The position numbers and the translations under genes were made by a program. A stretch of 64,000 nt of DNA from Microglena sp. YARC (Eukaryota; Chlorophyta; Chlorophyceae; Chlamydomonadales; Chlamydomonadaceae). The notes under the pieces are model-generated. The model saw only the letters and a program-made list of their open reading frames with translations, ran no database searches and was not told the DNA's origin. How positions within the stretch are numbered: position 1 is the first letter of the stretch; each line of letters opens with the position of its first letter. Shown piece by piece: positions 50,448-59,247 of the stretch. The DNA is taken from positions 12,008,491-12,072,490 of the forward strand of contig CM039467.1 in the NCBI GenBank assembly GCA_022414725.1. The letters are read 5' to 3'.

Positions 50448-53400
50448 CGTCGCACGGGGAAATACAGTGGGTGGGTGTTATCTGTGCATTTGCAGACACC
50501 TGGCTGCAGGATGCATACTTGATACCTCTCTCAATGTGAAATCCAGTGACAGCTATCATACAAGTACATCGTGTTGAACAAGTAGGCCAGGCTTAGGGGT
50601 TGTGATTCCTGGGTAGTGTGTGATATGATGCAGCATGATGTGTTACACATGAAGATTGGTTCATGCCACGCTAGTCTGAGGCATGACATCATCTCTGCCT
50701 GGCTTGTCAATTCTGCCAAGCTGTTATTTTGCATGGTCCCTAATGCTACTCTTTTGGTGGCAGCTTCTGTGAAGTTAGACCCACAACCAAAGCAGTGCAT
50801 ACAAAACCGGTGCTTTTCTTTTCAGCTACAAGCAGCAGCTTCTAGGCATCTCCCTGAGCCAGCCACTGGGCTAAGCCCCAAGATTTTGACAGGTCTGGGC
50901 AGTGGATTCAGTCAGCTTCCAGATACAATAGGTTGCATTAGCTTCAGCTGAACAGCCAGTCACAGGAGCTGCTTAGAAGCGTCTGCTTTTAGCTAAACAG
51001 AAAAACACTGTACAAAACAAAAACAAGTATGCTTCCAACATGCAAATGTGGCCAGGTTGAATCCTCCTTTCCTTACATGTTCACAAAACGTGTCCCCATC
51101 TATTAGTGCATACCCTTAACCCGTGCTTGGTTGCCCACAAGGGAACTTGATCTTGAACTTGGTTACATAGCTTCAGCCAGCATTTTAGCTGCTCGCCGTC
51201 TGTGGCAGTAAAAACAAATAACCTGGAAAAATGTAAACGTGACCAAATACAATTTCCGTCTTCTTCATTTTCTCCATATGTTCAGGGAAAGCTCTATGAT
51301 GGCACAGATGTTGAGCTGACTGTGGAGATCTCTCTTGTAGACTCAGACAACCAGGCTAAGGAGTGGGATCTACCAGTGGCGCTGAAGGAAACAAGGGACT
51401 GGGAATCAAACTTGGATGGGAGAGGCCATGAAGAGGGGGAGTGTGATCTTCCCCCCTTCCCAGGATCCCCACACAACTGCAGTCCTGGCTCTATGAAGTG
51501 GGTTCAGAAGACACAGGGAAATCCAGTAATAGGGTTGGTTAGGGTAAGCAGGCATGATGATGGTGCAAGCAGGTCGTCCAGCAGTTCAAGTGTGAGGCAG
51601 AATGAGAAGGGTCCGCAGCAAACATCTACTGAGAAAGACAACGGCCAGATTGGAGAATGTGGACCACCAAGCAGCACACATTTGGGGGAGAAGGGGAAGT
51701 CGTCCATTCGATCACGTGTGCAACCTTCTCAGATTGGTATGCTGCACCTCATCGTCCATGATGTCGAGTTTGCAAACTGTAGTGGAGGCACCACTGGGCC
51801 AAGTGGGTCTGAGAAAGCGGCGGACAGCTTTTTGTTATTCAGGTAATGTGTGCTGGTCATGTCTGGTGTTGATTGAATTCTGAGGGCAGCCGCCTAAATC
51901 TTCTTGCCGGCCTTAATACTTGCTCGTCGATTGGATCGACACAATATGCGTAAGGGGGAAATCTACCAACAGTAACAAGCTTGTTCAACTTGACAATGCC
52001 CGCAGTCACCGCTGACATATCCTTGATCACCAGGATTTCATCCATCAAAACTGAGCTTGCGCACAATCCTGTTTCTCAGGTGTGGACGTTTCTGGGGCTC
52101 CAGTGCCACTGCTGTAGCTACCCACCAGCCATCATGGGGCTGGCATTGCGTCATACCTCTGGACCATCCATCTAGGCTGTTATCTGTGGGCATCTACAAG
52201 CGAACAGATCAGCAGGCAGGAAAGAAGGTGAGTTGCTAATGATGTGCATGTATGTATGTATGTTACAGTCCAGAGGTAGGCCAAATAGGCTAAAGGGTCT
52301 TGCCCAACCGAACCAATGATATAATCCTAATTCCTGCCAACCGCAGTCATCTCAACAGTTGTAGGTTTCAATTTTCAGCATAGCCAGAGCTTGATAACAC
52401 ATAAACATTCATGCTACATAAAATTTAGAATCTAGAGGATATGCAAAAACCTCCTCCCAGTCCTTCCCGTATCCGGGTTTCGGCTATGGTACAGTATGAA
52501 TTGGGAAATGGGAAAGAAAGCTTAAAATGCTGTATGACGTTCCCACCTGTGTCCCCATCTGATTGTGCTTTGCTTGTCATAAGAGTGGCTGCTAACAAGC
52601 ATCATGCTCCTGCTTCATTTTTGTATTTTCGGCTCCAAGCAGTAGCTTCTAGGCAGCTCCTTGAGCCAGACACTTAGCTAAACACAAATATTCCAGCAGT
52701 TCTGGACAGCTAATTGTGTCTGCTTCAAGGTGCACTGGGTCGAATTTAGTTTTGCTCAATAGCCAGCCAGGGTAGCTGCCTAGAAGCTGTTGCTCGTATC
52801 TGAAAATAAAAGCTATGTCCTGCTTGTAGATCGTCAATGTGCGAGCCATGATGGGTGCTTGGGCATCATCCTCGGAGCAGCTGGTTGGGAAACTGCGCTT
52901 GCGTGTCTCCACTCTCCTACCCGGCAAGTTCTATGCAGCTGTTGTACTGCCCCTCATGGGGGAGAGGAGTCAAGCCAAGGGAGGGGAGGTAACTGCCAAG
53001 GTGACGCTATCACTCCTGGTAAGTGCGCAAACCCACACCAAACCAAACCAAACTTACCCAAACCAAACCTAACCTAACCAACCTAACCCAACGCTATCGC
53101 TCCTGATAAGTAAGGGCACATGGGTGCTCAGATTAGGTAGCAGGGGCCTAGTATCACTTGCAGCAGACACGTGCCAGTGTTCATACTGTTAGGGACCGGC
53201 ATATCATATGATGTTGACCAAAGGCAATTATGATATCATGTGATGTAATACAAATTGCATCATATGATATTGAATATAAATGGTAACTTTAGCCTAGTCA
53301 GACTGCTGGCATCATATTATATCTTATTGCCGTTCCCTGCCTATTGTACATGGATCAAAGGACAGAGCAGTGACGCAAGATTGAGCTATGCTCTAACCTA

Positions 53401-56400
53401 GCATTCATGCGTTGTTGTGTTTTTTCATCATCAGCCATTGTTTCCACATGCTTTGGTGCAGCAAATGCTTGCTGATGCTTGCTGTTCATTGGTTAAGAAA
53501 ATATCTAAACTCATGATCTCTTTCTATTTTATAATGAGATACGAGATAATAATTTATATAATATATTTTCAAAATCAAAATAATATGTTTTAAAATGCAT
53601 TAAAAGCAATTTTTTAAAATGGAATAAACTTGAACCTCAATTTTCAGCCCTCTGTGTCTGCGTTCTTGCTCACAATGAACCTTGTGTGCTCACATGCAGG
53701 CTACCTACCTACCCATACATGATGTCATATCCTAGGTCAATGAGGAATTTTTAAACTTGGCAAAAAATAAGTATTGCAGTCCCCATAGTATTGTTTCCAT
53801 GTTACATACTTCACACACCTCCGCAGTTCTTAAAATGATCCTTATGTGCTCTCATGCAGGCTACCTACCCAAGCAGTAGCATTCTGCTTGGTTCCTATTT
53901 CACGCCGCCTCTACACCCCAACATTCAACTGCTCAGTATGGGCTGCCGCCCAGGCGAGGCTTTGAAACTGCCTTCAAAAGAGCCACATGCAGGAACTTGG
54001 GGATAACATGCATGCATGCATGCCACCTGCCGTGTTATTATGTGCAGTGTTTTTGTATTTCCTAGTCGCCAGAACCCCCGAACCTAACCTAGGCAAGAAA
54101 AAACAAAGCATAACAATTCAGCCTTTAGCATGAATATCTGCTCTGTCACCAATATTATTTTACCAATCCACCAAGCCAACCACTCCTTCCACACATAATG
54201 ATATAAACCAAACCTGCATCCTTTCTGCAACCTGCATGGTGGAAGGCGAGGATGTGACGTCGCCGTACCTTGGCGATGCAAGTGTATCCGTGGAGGTGGC
54301 GAAGTTGGAGATGAAATCTAGAAGGACTGCTCTTGGGTAGGTTCCCAGTGGTCAGTGTTTTTCTTTTCAGCTAAAAGCAGGAGCTTCTTGGCAGATTCCC
54401 TGACTTGTTATTCAGCTAAAGCTAATGCAACCTAGAATGTCTGGAAGCTGACAGAATTCGCTGTCCAGAACTGTCAAAATCTTGGCGCTTAGCCAAGTGG
54501 CTAGCTCAGGGAGCTGCCTGGAAGCTGCTGCTCGTAGCTGAAAAGAAAAACTATTCTAGTGGCACTCTGCTTCGTAGCCCTGCATCCATGCATCTCTATG
54601 CATATACACAAATGTGACCACCTGTAGTTTCAGACAATCATTGAAGCTGACAAGCAGGTAGGCAGGCAGGTAGGCAGGTAGGTAGGAAGTCATATGGACC
54701 CCTTACCATCTACCTATCCCAAGCAGTTCGTTTGCGATGCTTGTTGAGCATGCCTAGTAACTGTATCCTTTCCTGACTCAACTTCTGACTCGGTGGGTAT
54801 GTATGTTACAGTCCAGGGGTAGGCCGAATAGGCTAAAGGGACTGGCTCAACCGTGACGGGAGGGAGATCCTAACAATTGGATAAAGTGAACCCCAAACAA
54901 TCGTTTTACCAACGGGGGCCCTGAGTTTTTGCTACAGTGATACTTTAATTCTACAATTGTAATCATATTTGTCCTCTTTAGAGACTTCATGGTGTGCTCA
55001 TTGACCCTGTTAATATGAATGGCACACAATGTATCTTTAGGTGGCTGGAGTGTAAAGCTTATCCCGGTATTCGCCATCGCTCAGCCTGTCGCTTGGTGGA
55101 TAATGGGCGGAAGGAGTTCTTCCTGAGCCGCCTGAGGCAAAATGATGCAAGGTTAAAGATGGCAACTGCTGCTCTGCGTCCCTTGCAGGATTGGAGGTGC
55201 AAGGTAAGAAATACATTCAAGTACAAGACGAGGTGTGGGAAAATATCATTATGGCTGTGTAGGTGTGTGTGGTGGTTGTGACGGTGTGTTTGTGTGTGTG
55301 TGTGTGTGGTGGTGGGGGTGGTGGGGGGGTATTGGAGGAATGAAGCAGGGACTATGAGTGGCTCAAACAAATACTGCCCCCCATGTATTTCTTTGTAAAA
55401 TAACAGCACCTTGTGGGATGCTCAAATTTGCAGGTGCAGAGTTGGAGACATCCCTTGCTCACAGCATGTGTCCTTACAGCTGCGTGTGCCTGGGCAGCAT
55501 ACCCATCCAAGGCAAGTGGTGGTTGATGTTGATGGCTTTGTGTGCGGACGAGTCGATATTTGAATTAAGCCTTTGAGTTTTGGGAGGCAAGGTAGGGCAG
55601 ACTTGCTTGTAATGTTTGATGGCTTGAGTGCTGGTAGGTGGCAAGAGGGAGGAATGGAGGATATAGGTTGGTGGTCTGGATCAGGTAATGAGTGGGTGGT
55701 CATGTAGGTGGAGAGGTTTTTGTGCTATCCATCCTCAAACTCATAAAATCTCACTTGAACCTGTGTCTTTGTGTGAAGAGAAGCAGTATTAGCTTTAACA
55801 CTTCTCAAGCTCTCCACATATTAGCCGCTGCCTAAGTAGGAGCCAATATGTTTCATCTACCTGACCCTCACCCATACCCTCACACACACACTCACACACG
55901 CACCCATCCCCCCACACACACACTCACACACACACACACTCACACCGAGCACAGGGCACAGCAGTCTTCATGCTCCTCCTGGTGGCCGGCCTGGTACATA
56001 TGCGTTCAAAAGCTTTGGCTAGTGGTTCCCTTGGAAAGCCTGCCGCCATGCTTGAGGACTTTCCAGAAGGTAGGTTAGGCTCAACACGAACCAATGGGCC
56101 GCTTAAGTAAGTATATTCTCAGTAATGATAACGCCTGGTATGGCTTGGTATTAAGGGAGCCCTGCTTACGGCGGTTGGGAGCGGGCTGCTACTTCACCTG
56201 GACAAAGCTACCATGGCGGTTGACAGCGACTGCGAACACTAAAGCGCATCCGTAGGGATTCGAACCCCGTACCTTCATCGATTCAGCAAGGAATGTTCTC
56301 AAGTAATAGTCACTACAGAGTATCTTTCAGGTCTTTCCACATCTTTTGTCTTCCACACTTTGCCCAAGTACATCTTTGCGCACAACAAGATTTTTGGGGA

Positions 56401-59070
56401 TGGGATATATTGCGTACTAGAGGAGAGTTGTGACATGCCCCGACACCCATGTTAATTTGACTACAAAGCGGGTGAAAATAGAGGGGCTAGATTACAGCTG
56501 CCCAGTCATTGCCTCGTATTGCATGCTTGAATCCCACCCAAGTAGTTTAAGATTGTTTGTTGGAATGTGGCAATTTTTAGAAGACGGCTAATTCTTTTGA
56601 ACAAGCTTACGCTGATCAAGTCATTGCTTTTGTTTCTTAAAAGTGCTGCAGCTGCTCAGCAGTTTCTGTTCATTCTTTTGGTGTGGCATTTCCTGTGTGT
56701 GCCCCGTTTCGACGATTGGCTCAATGGTTGAGTTCATTGAAATCAGGCAGAAGGTGCGGGGTTATTATCCCTACGGGTGTGCTTTAGTGTCCGCGGTCGC
56801 CGCCAACCGCCATGGTAGCACTGTCCAGGTAAAGTAGCAGCCCGTTCTCTACCGCCGTAAGACAGGGCTCCCTTAATCCCACGCCCCACCAGGCGTTATC
56901 ATTACTGTGTGTGCCTCGAAAGAGTGCACTGCAAATTGAGTAGGTCTTCGGCACCCTTGTATGAACCCTGTGGCACCCTTCTCACCCATAATGCACCCTT
57001 TAAAGCCAAATAAAAGGGTACCTAAGACCCCCCCACAAATTAACAGTGGTTGAGTGCTCTATGTGTGAAGTCCCTGGGCGTATAGAAGTGGCAGAAAAGT
57101 AGGGAACGGCAATATGATCTCACATGATCAGCCTGAGTAGGCTAGAGGCTAGAGGCTACCATTTATATACAAAATTATATGGTGCAGTTTGTATGATATC
57201 ATATGATATAATACTCGCCTTCAACATCATATGATATGCCGGTCCCTACTCCTAAGCCAGAAACAGGTATCGTGAAGGACATTTCCCCCAATCCCCTGAG
57301 CATTCTATGACCCACTCTATGATTGATGCCCACTCTGCAGATTTTGCTGACAACGATTCTCAAGAGCAAAACACTTTCCAGAGGAGGAATAGCTTAGAGA
57401 GCACATCATCAGTGGATGGCAGATTATCAGTGGATGCACCCTCCACATCAGCAGCCACTGCACTCATGCCTGAAGCTGACCAGAACCGAACTTCACAGTC
57501 AGCTGCTGTAGGGCCCCAAGATGTGTTCAACTCTCTGAAGGGCCAGTATGATGCAGCCATTGGATTCCTGTCCACGGTGCGTAGAAAGCATATGAATAAA
57601 TACGTGAATAGTACGCCTTAATACGAGGCATGAGGTTAAGGGGGCCAGCCCGCTTGCTTGCACTGGCGCCAACCAACGAAAGCATGTCATTTCTTCAACC
57701 ATATCCTTAATGTGTCTCGGAGATCATCACTAGTACATGCTGCGCGTCCTCCTCATTGCACAGCTTTCTGTTTCACTCATTCTGGCACCCCTCTCCTGGA
57801 AACCTGGGAGACTCCACTTGCAATTAGCATTTGGTATCAAGTCTACCAAACTAACCACTCACTCAGAGTTCCTCACTTGCAGGCACCACAGTTGGAAACA
57901 AACAAATCCCTAAACCCTAAACCCTAAACCCTAAACCCTCACTTGCCGGCACCACAGTTGGAAACAAACAAATGACATCCTGCACCACGTCAGTCACTGC
58001 TGCTGCTCCCGCTCAAGCAAAGGAGTATGGGTGCACCCGAGATTTTGAAGTTCATGCACAGCCAGTACCTTGGATGCATCAGCACCATCCAAGTGCACCC
58101 TTGGATGGCCGTGGCGCATTTTTCTTGAAAATTTTATTTCCTTTGTGACTGACCAAACAACTTGCCTGACAAGTTCAGGTTCAAAATGCGCTCGACAGAC
58201 TCGCGTGCAGCTTGGAGCAGCTTCAGGCCTTGGTGACTTGGAAGGATCCTGTCATTACCCTTGTTGTAGCTATGGCATTGACAGCCCTTGCTGTGCTATC
58301 CTGGCTGTTTGGCTTCAACTACCTTCTCCTTGCAGTTTTCCTTTGGGTGAGTGTATGTGTGGATGTTACAGTCCAGGGGTAGGCCAAATGGGCTGAAGGG
58401 AATTGTCCAACCGTGACAGGAAGAGCTAAAAAGAAAAAGCATTGAAGACCTGAACCCCTAACAATCGTTTTACCGACGGAGACATCGATTGGAGACTTCA
58501 TGTGGTGTACTGTGTTTCACCAAAACAAACTCCGCACACTTTGCTTGCATGCTTAGCATGTCACTTATTCTATCCTTCTTCGCTTCATTTTTGTCATCTT
58601 TCACGTCAAGCCTCCCATTATCGGGAATTTCTATCTTCTTCAATATTGCTTCATCTGACTTGATTTTTCTGTATTGGCGTTGTAATGCTATTAACCGTAA
58701 TTTCTCCTTGGTCTCATACTGATTTTCAAATAATAGTGGTACAAGATATCTTCATCGTACGATAAATCCGAAAAATAGTACGATATTCCCAACCCTACTT
58801 ATTTTATCCTTCTTCGCTTCGTGTTAGTTGTCTTTCAAGTTAAGCTTCCCATGTTAGTTGTCTTTCAAGTTAAGCTTCCCATCCATCATGCGCAGGACCT
58901 GCGACCCCCATTCCTTACTGGTTGTCATCCACCACCACCACCATCCGTATCCACCCCCAACACCATGGTTGACATCACTTCCCATGCATCATGCGCAGGA
59001 CCTGCGACCCCCATTCCTGAGGGACCCTCTACCTCCTCCGCCCGCGAACCTGGTGAGCATGTTTGTCTAG
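44863..59070 (+). CDS. MCTP-like protein: C2 domains plus C-terminal transmembrane (PRT_C) region
   Basis: Probable ER-anchored lipid-binding tether; MCTPs in plants bridge ER and plasma membrane. Exons joining in phase: 44863-45051, 45295-45456, 45844-46060, 46747-47615, 48070-48142, 48686-48759, 49420-49493, 50095-50254, 51286-51842, 52080-52227, 52830-53018, 53860-53935, 54246-54336, 55041-55203, 55434-55511, 55955-56069, 57341-57576, 58179-58346 and 58999-59070 (TAG), about 1236 aa. C2A spans about 8-190, a Ser-rich linker about 250-470, C2B about 480-660, C2C about 756-900. C2C ends with KLRLRVSTLLPGKFY, the MCTP signature KVRIRLSTL. The tail has WRHPLLTACVLT, YPSKGTAVFMLLLVAGL, LEQLQALVTWKDP with a long hydrophobic stretch, and DLRPPFLRDPLPP, matching the MCTP reticulon-like PRT_C region. 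All three C2s lack clear Ca-binding Asp loops. Weak points are the 45051 donor (GTGCCT), the 53935 donor, and the 48142/48686 junction. Confidence 0.88.
45621..45695 (+). repeat. family C short dispersed repeat, copy 6 (MCTP intron)
   Basis: TTGAACTTGACTACATAGC, TTCAGCCAGTTATTTGGCTG and GCCGTCTTCGGCAGTA. Confidence 0.85.
46135..46336 (-). mobile_element. MITE-like family A, copy 2 (MCTP intron)
   Basis: Inverted relative to copy 1. Begins CAGTGTTTTTCTTTTCAGC and ends GCTGAAAAGGAAAACTATG. The interior has GGGGCTTAGCCCAGTGGCTG. It occupies part of the intron 46061-46746. Confidence 0.88.
48355..48504 (+). mobile_element. MITE-like family B, copy 2 (MCTP intron)
   Basis: Starts TAGGGACCGGCATATCATAT and ends TTTGCCGTTCCCTA. 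Contains repeated ATGATATCA/CATATGATAT palindromes and is TA at both ends. Confidence 0.88.
49630..49773. mobile_element. short inverted-repeat element with telomere-like interior
   Basis: AGTTAGCCCCCACTTA on the left and AAGCGGGGGCTACC on the right form an imperfect inverted pair. The interior has ACCCTAAAA, AACCCTAAAAG and AGCCCTAAACC, resembling degenerate CCCTAAA units. It lies in the MCTP intron 49494-50094. Single copy, so the mobile-element label is tentative. Confidence 0.45.
49790..49857. repeat. ATCATGGCCCAATCACA minisatellite
   Basis: About four units of roughly 17 bp (ATTATGGCCCAATCACA, CCACGGCCTAATCACA, ATCATGGCCCAATCACA) in the same MCTP intron. Confidence 0.85.
50339..50450. 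repeat. C/G-rich hairpin followed by (CTTTCA)n
   Basis: GCCCCCCCAAAC at about 50339-50350 pairs with GTTTGGGGGGC at about 50375-50385, with CTCCGCGGAG in between. About six CTTTCA units follow (50412-50450). It lies in the MCTP intron 50255-51285. Confidence 0.8.
50811..51010 (+). mobile_element. MITE-like family A, copy 3 (MCTP intron)
   Basis: TGCTTTTCTTTTCAGCTACA at the left; TTTTAGCTAAACAGAAAAAC then ACTG at the right. The interior has CCACTGGGCTAAGCCCCAAG and TTTTGACAGGTCTGG. Confidence 0.9.
51146..51230 (+). repeat. family C short dispersed repeat, copy 7 (MCTP intron)
   Basis: CTTGAACTTGGTTACATAGC, TTCAGCCAGCATTTTAGCTG and TCGCCGTCTGTGGCAGTA. It ends about 55 bp before the exon at 51286. 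Confidence 0.88.
52255..52312 (+). repeat. family D dispersed repeat, copy 2 (MCTP intron)
   Basis: GTATGTATGTTACAGTCC, GAGGTAGGCCAAATAGGC and TAAAGGGTCTTGCCCAACCG. It begins about 27 bp after the donor at 52228. Confidence 0.85.
52618..52813 (+). mobile_element. MITE-like family A, copy 4 (MCTP intron)
   Basis: Divergent copy: AGTAGCTTCTAGGCAGCTCC on the left, GTAGCTGCCTAGAAGCTG and TATCTGAAAATAAAAGC on the right. It ends about 17 bp before the exon at 52830. Confidence 0.82.
53190..53339 (+). mobile_element. MITE-like family B, copy 3 (MCTP intron)
   Basis: TAGGGACCGGCATATCATAT at the left, TTGCCGTTCCCTG at the right, so the right flank is TG rather than TA. The interior closely matches copy 2. 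Confidence 0.88.
53664..53874 (+). repeat. duplicated splice-acceptor segment in the MCTP gene
   Basis: About 45 bp around TGTGCTCACATGCAG then GCTACCTACC (to 53710) recurs as TGTGCTCTCATGCAG then GCTACCTACCC (to 53870). The second copy is the acceptor used in the gene model (exon from 53860). Splicing to the first (exon from 53700) would hit an in-frame stop after about 11 codons. Confidence 0.75.
54352..54553 (-). mobile_element. MITE-like family A, copy 5 (MCTP intron)
   Basis: CAGTGTTTTTCTTTTCAGC at the left, TAGCTGAAAAGAAAAACTA at the right. Inverted relative to copy 1. It begins about 15 bp after the donor at 54337. Flanks CCAGTGGT and CTAGTGGC agree at 6 of 8 positions, which is weak evidence of a target duplication. 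Confidence 0.88.
54634..54657 (+). other. possible 24-bp cassette microexon in the MCTP gene
   Basis: A pyrimidine-AG acceptor (GTAGTTTCAG) precedes 24 bp, followed by GTAGGCAG repeated in tandem (54658-54690), which offers several donor sites. Both including it (adds 8 residues) and skipping it keep the frame between the exons at 54246-54336 and 55041-55203. Confidence 0.4.
54797..54992 (+). repeat. family D dispersed repeat, copy 3 (long)
   Basis: TATGTTACAGTCCAGGGG, TAGGCCGAATAGGCTAAAGG, CAACCGTGACGGGAGG, then AACAATCGTTTTACCAACGG and GAGACTTCATGGTGTG. Co-linear with 58355-58510 apart from about 20-40-bp differences. Confidence 0.85.
55273..55331. repeat. G/T-rich simple repeat
   Basis: GGTGTGTTTGTGTGTGTGTG running into GGTGGTGGGGGTGG and a G run, in the MCTP intron 55204-55433. 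Confidence 0.85.
55876..55945. repeat. (CA)n-rich microsatellite next to a splice acceptor
   Basis: CACACACA/CTCACACA run ending about 10 bp before the exon at 55955. It closes the intron that starts with the GC donor at 55512. Confidence 0.9.
56121..56300 (-). mobile_element. tRNA-derived SINE-like element, copy 1
   Basis: On the minus strand it reads GGGGTTCGAATCCCTACGG, a good RNA polymerase III B box with T-arm pairing, then a body shared with copy 2 (CAACCGCCATGGTAGC, GTAGCAGCCCG, ACCGCCGTAAG, AGGGCTCCCTTAAT) and the tail CCAGGCGTTATCATTA. The 5' (A-box) end is lost or degraded. Confidence 0.75.
56705..56907 (+). mobile_element. tRNA-derived SINE-like element, copy 2
   Basis: The A-box-like TGGCTCAATGGTTGAG at about 56717-56732 and the degenerate B box GGGGTTATTATCCCT are about 27 bp apart, as in a tRNA. 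They are followed by the same body and tail as copy 1, in the opposite orientation. Both copies lie in the MCTP intron 56070-57340. Confidence 0.78.
57100..57248 (-). mobile_element. MITE-like family B, copy 4 (MCTP intron)
   Basis: TAGGGAACGGCAATATGATC at the left, ATGATATGCCGGTCCCTA at the right. Inverted relative to copies 2 and 3, with TA at both ends. Confidence 0.88.
57871..57973 (+). repeat. interstitial (CCCTAAA)4 flanked by a 37-bp direct duplication
   Basis: Four perfect CCCTAAA units plus one C (57908-57936) are flanked by direct copies at 57871-57907 and 57937-57973 that differ at one base (A to C at the tenth base after CTCACTTGC begins, changing GCAGG to GCCGG). It lies in the MCTP intron 57577-58178, outside the coding exons. 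Confidence 0.95.
58355..58510 (+). repeat. family D dispersed repeat, copy 4
   Basis: GATGTTACAGTCCAGGGG, TAGGCCAAATGGGCTGAAGG, CCAACCGTGACAGGAAG, CCCTAACAATCGTTTTACCG and GAGACTTCATG. It begins about 8 bp after the donor at 58347. Confidence 0.85.
58823..58882 (+). repeat. perfect 30-bp tandem duplication
   Basis: Two identical 30-bp copies (58823-58852 and 58853-58882) beginning GTTAGTTGTCTTTCAAG, just upstream of the first duplicated acceptor of the MCTP last exon. Confidence 0.95.
58875..59018 (+). repeat. duplicated acceptor and start of the MCTP last exon
   Basis: A 41-bp segment with one mismatch occurs at 58875-58915 and 58978-59018. Each copy contains ATCATGCGCAG as acceptor followed by GACCTGCGACCCCCATTCC. 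The downstream copy gives the family-like end (DLRPPFLRDPLPP, stop at 59068-59070). The upstream copy (exon from 58896) shares only the first seven residues and then reads a different frame to a stop ending at 59093. Confidence 0.85.
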
Positions 59071-59225
59071 GCCACTTCTGTGGCGCATGCTAAAGCGTGT
59101 TTGGCTGAACACTTGGCTATAGTTTGTTGGCATGAATAGTCATGACATTTTTTTGGTTACTAGATCTACATCTAGGATTTTGAACGCATATGTGAAGGGC
59201 CCTTCTAAGCTGGTCTTTTGCAGAT

Positions 59226-59247
59226 GGGGGGGGGGGGGGGGGGGGGG
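59226..59247 (+). repeat. G22 homopolymer
   Basis: 22 consecutive G, followed by a stretch with several TTACGGTT-like motifs to about 59345. Confidence 0.9.

Noticed and set aside
57307..57621. Plus-strand frame starting at an ATG upstream of the 57341 exon as a separate gene
   Set aside because: The CTCTGCAG acceptor at 57340 and phase matching on both sides make it an internal MCTP exon.
57881..57940. Exon beginning after CTTGCAG in the telomere-insertion region
   Set aside because: It reaches a TAA within the CCCTAAA units, and the exons at 57576 and 58179 already join in phase to give the conserved family sequence.
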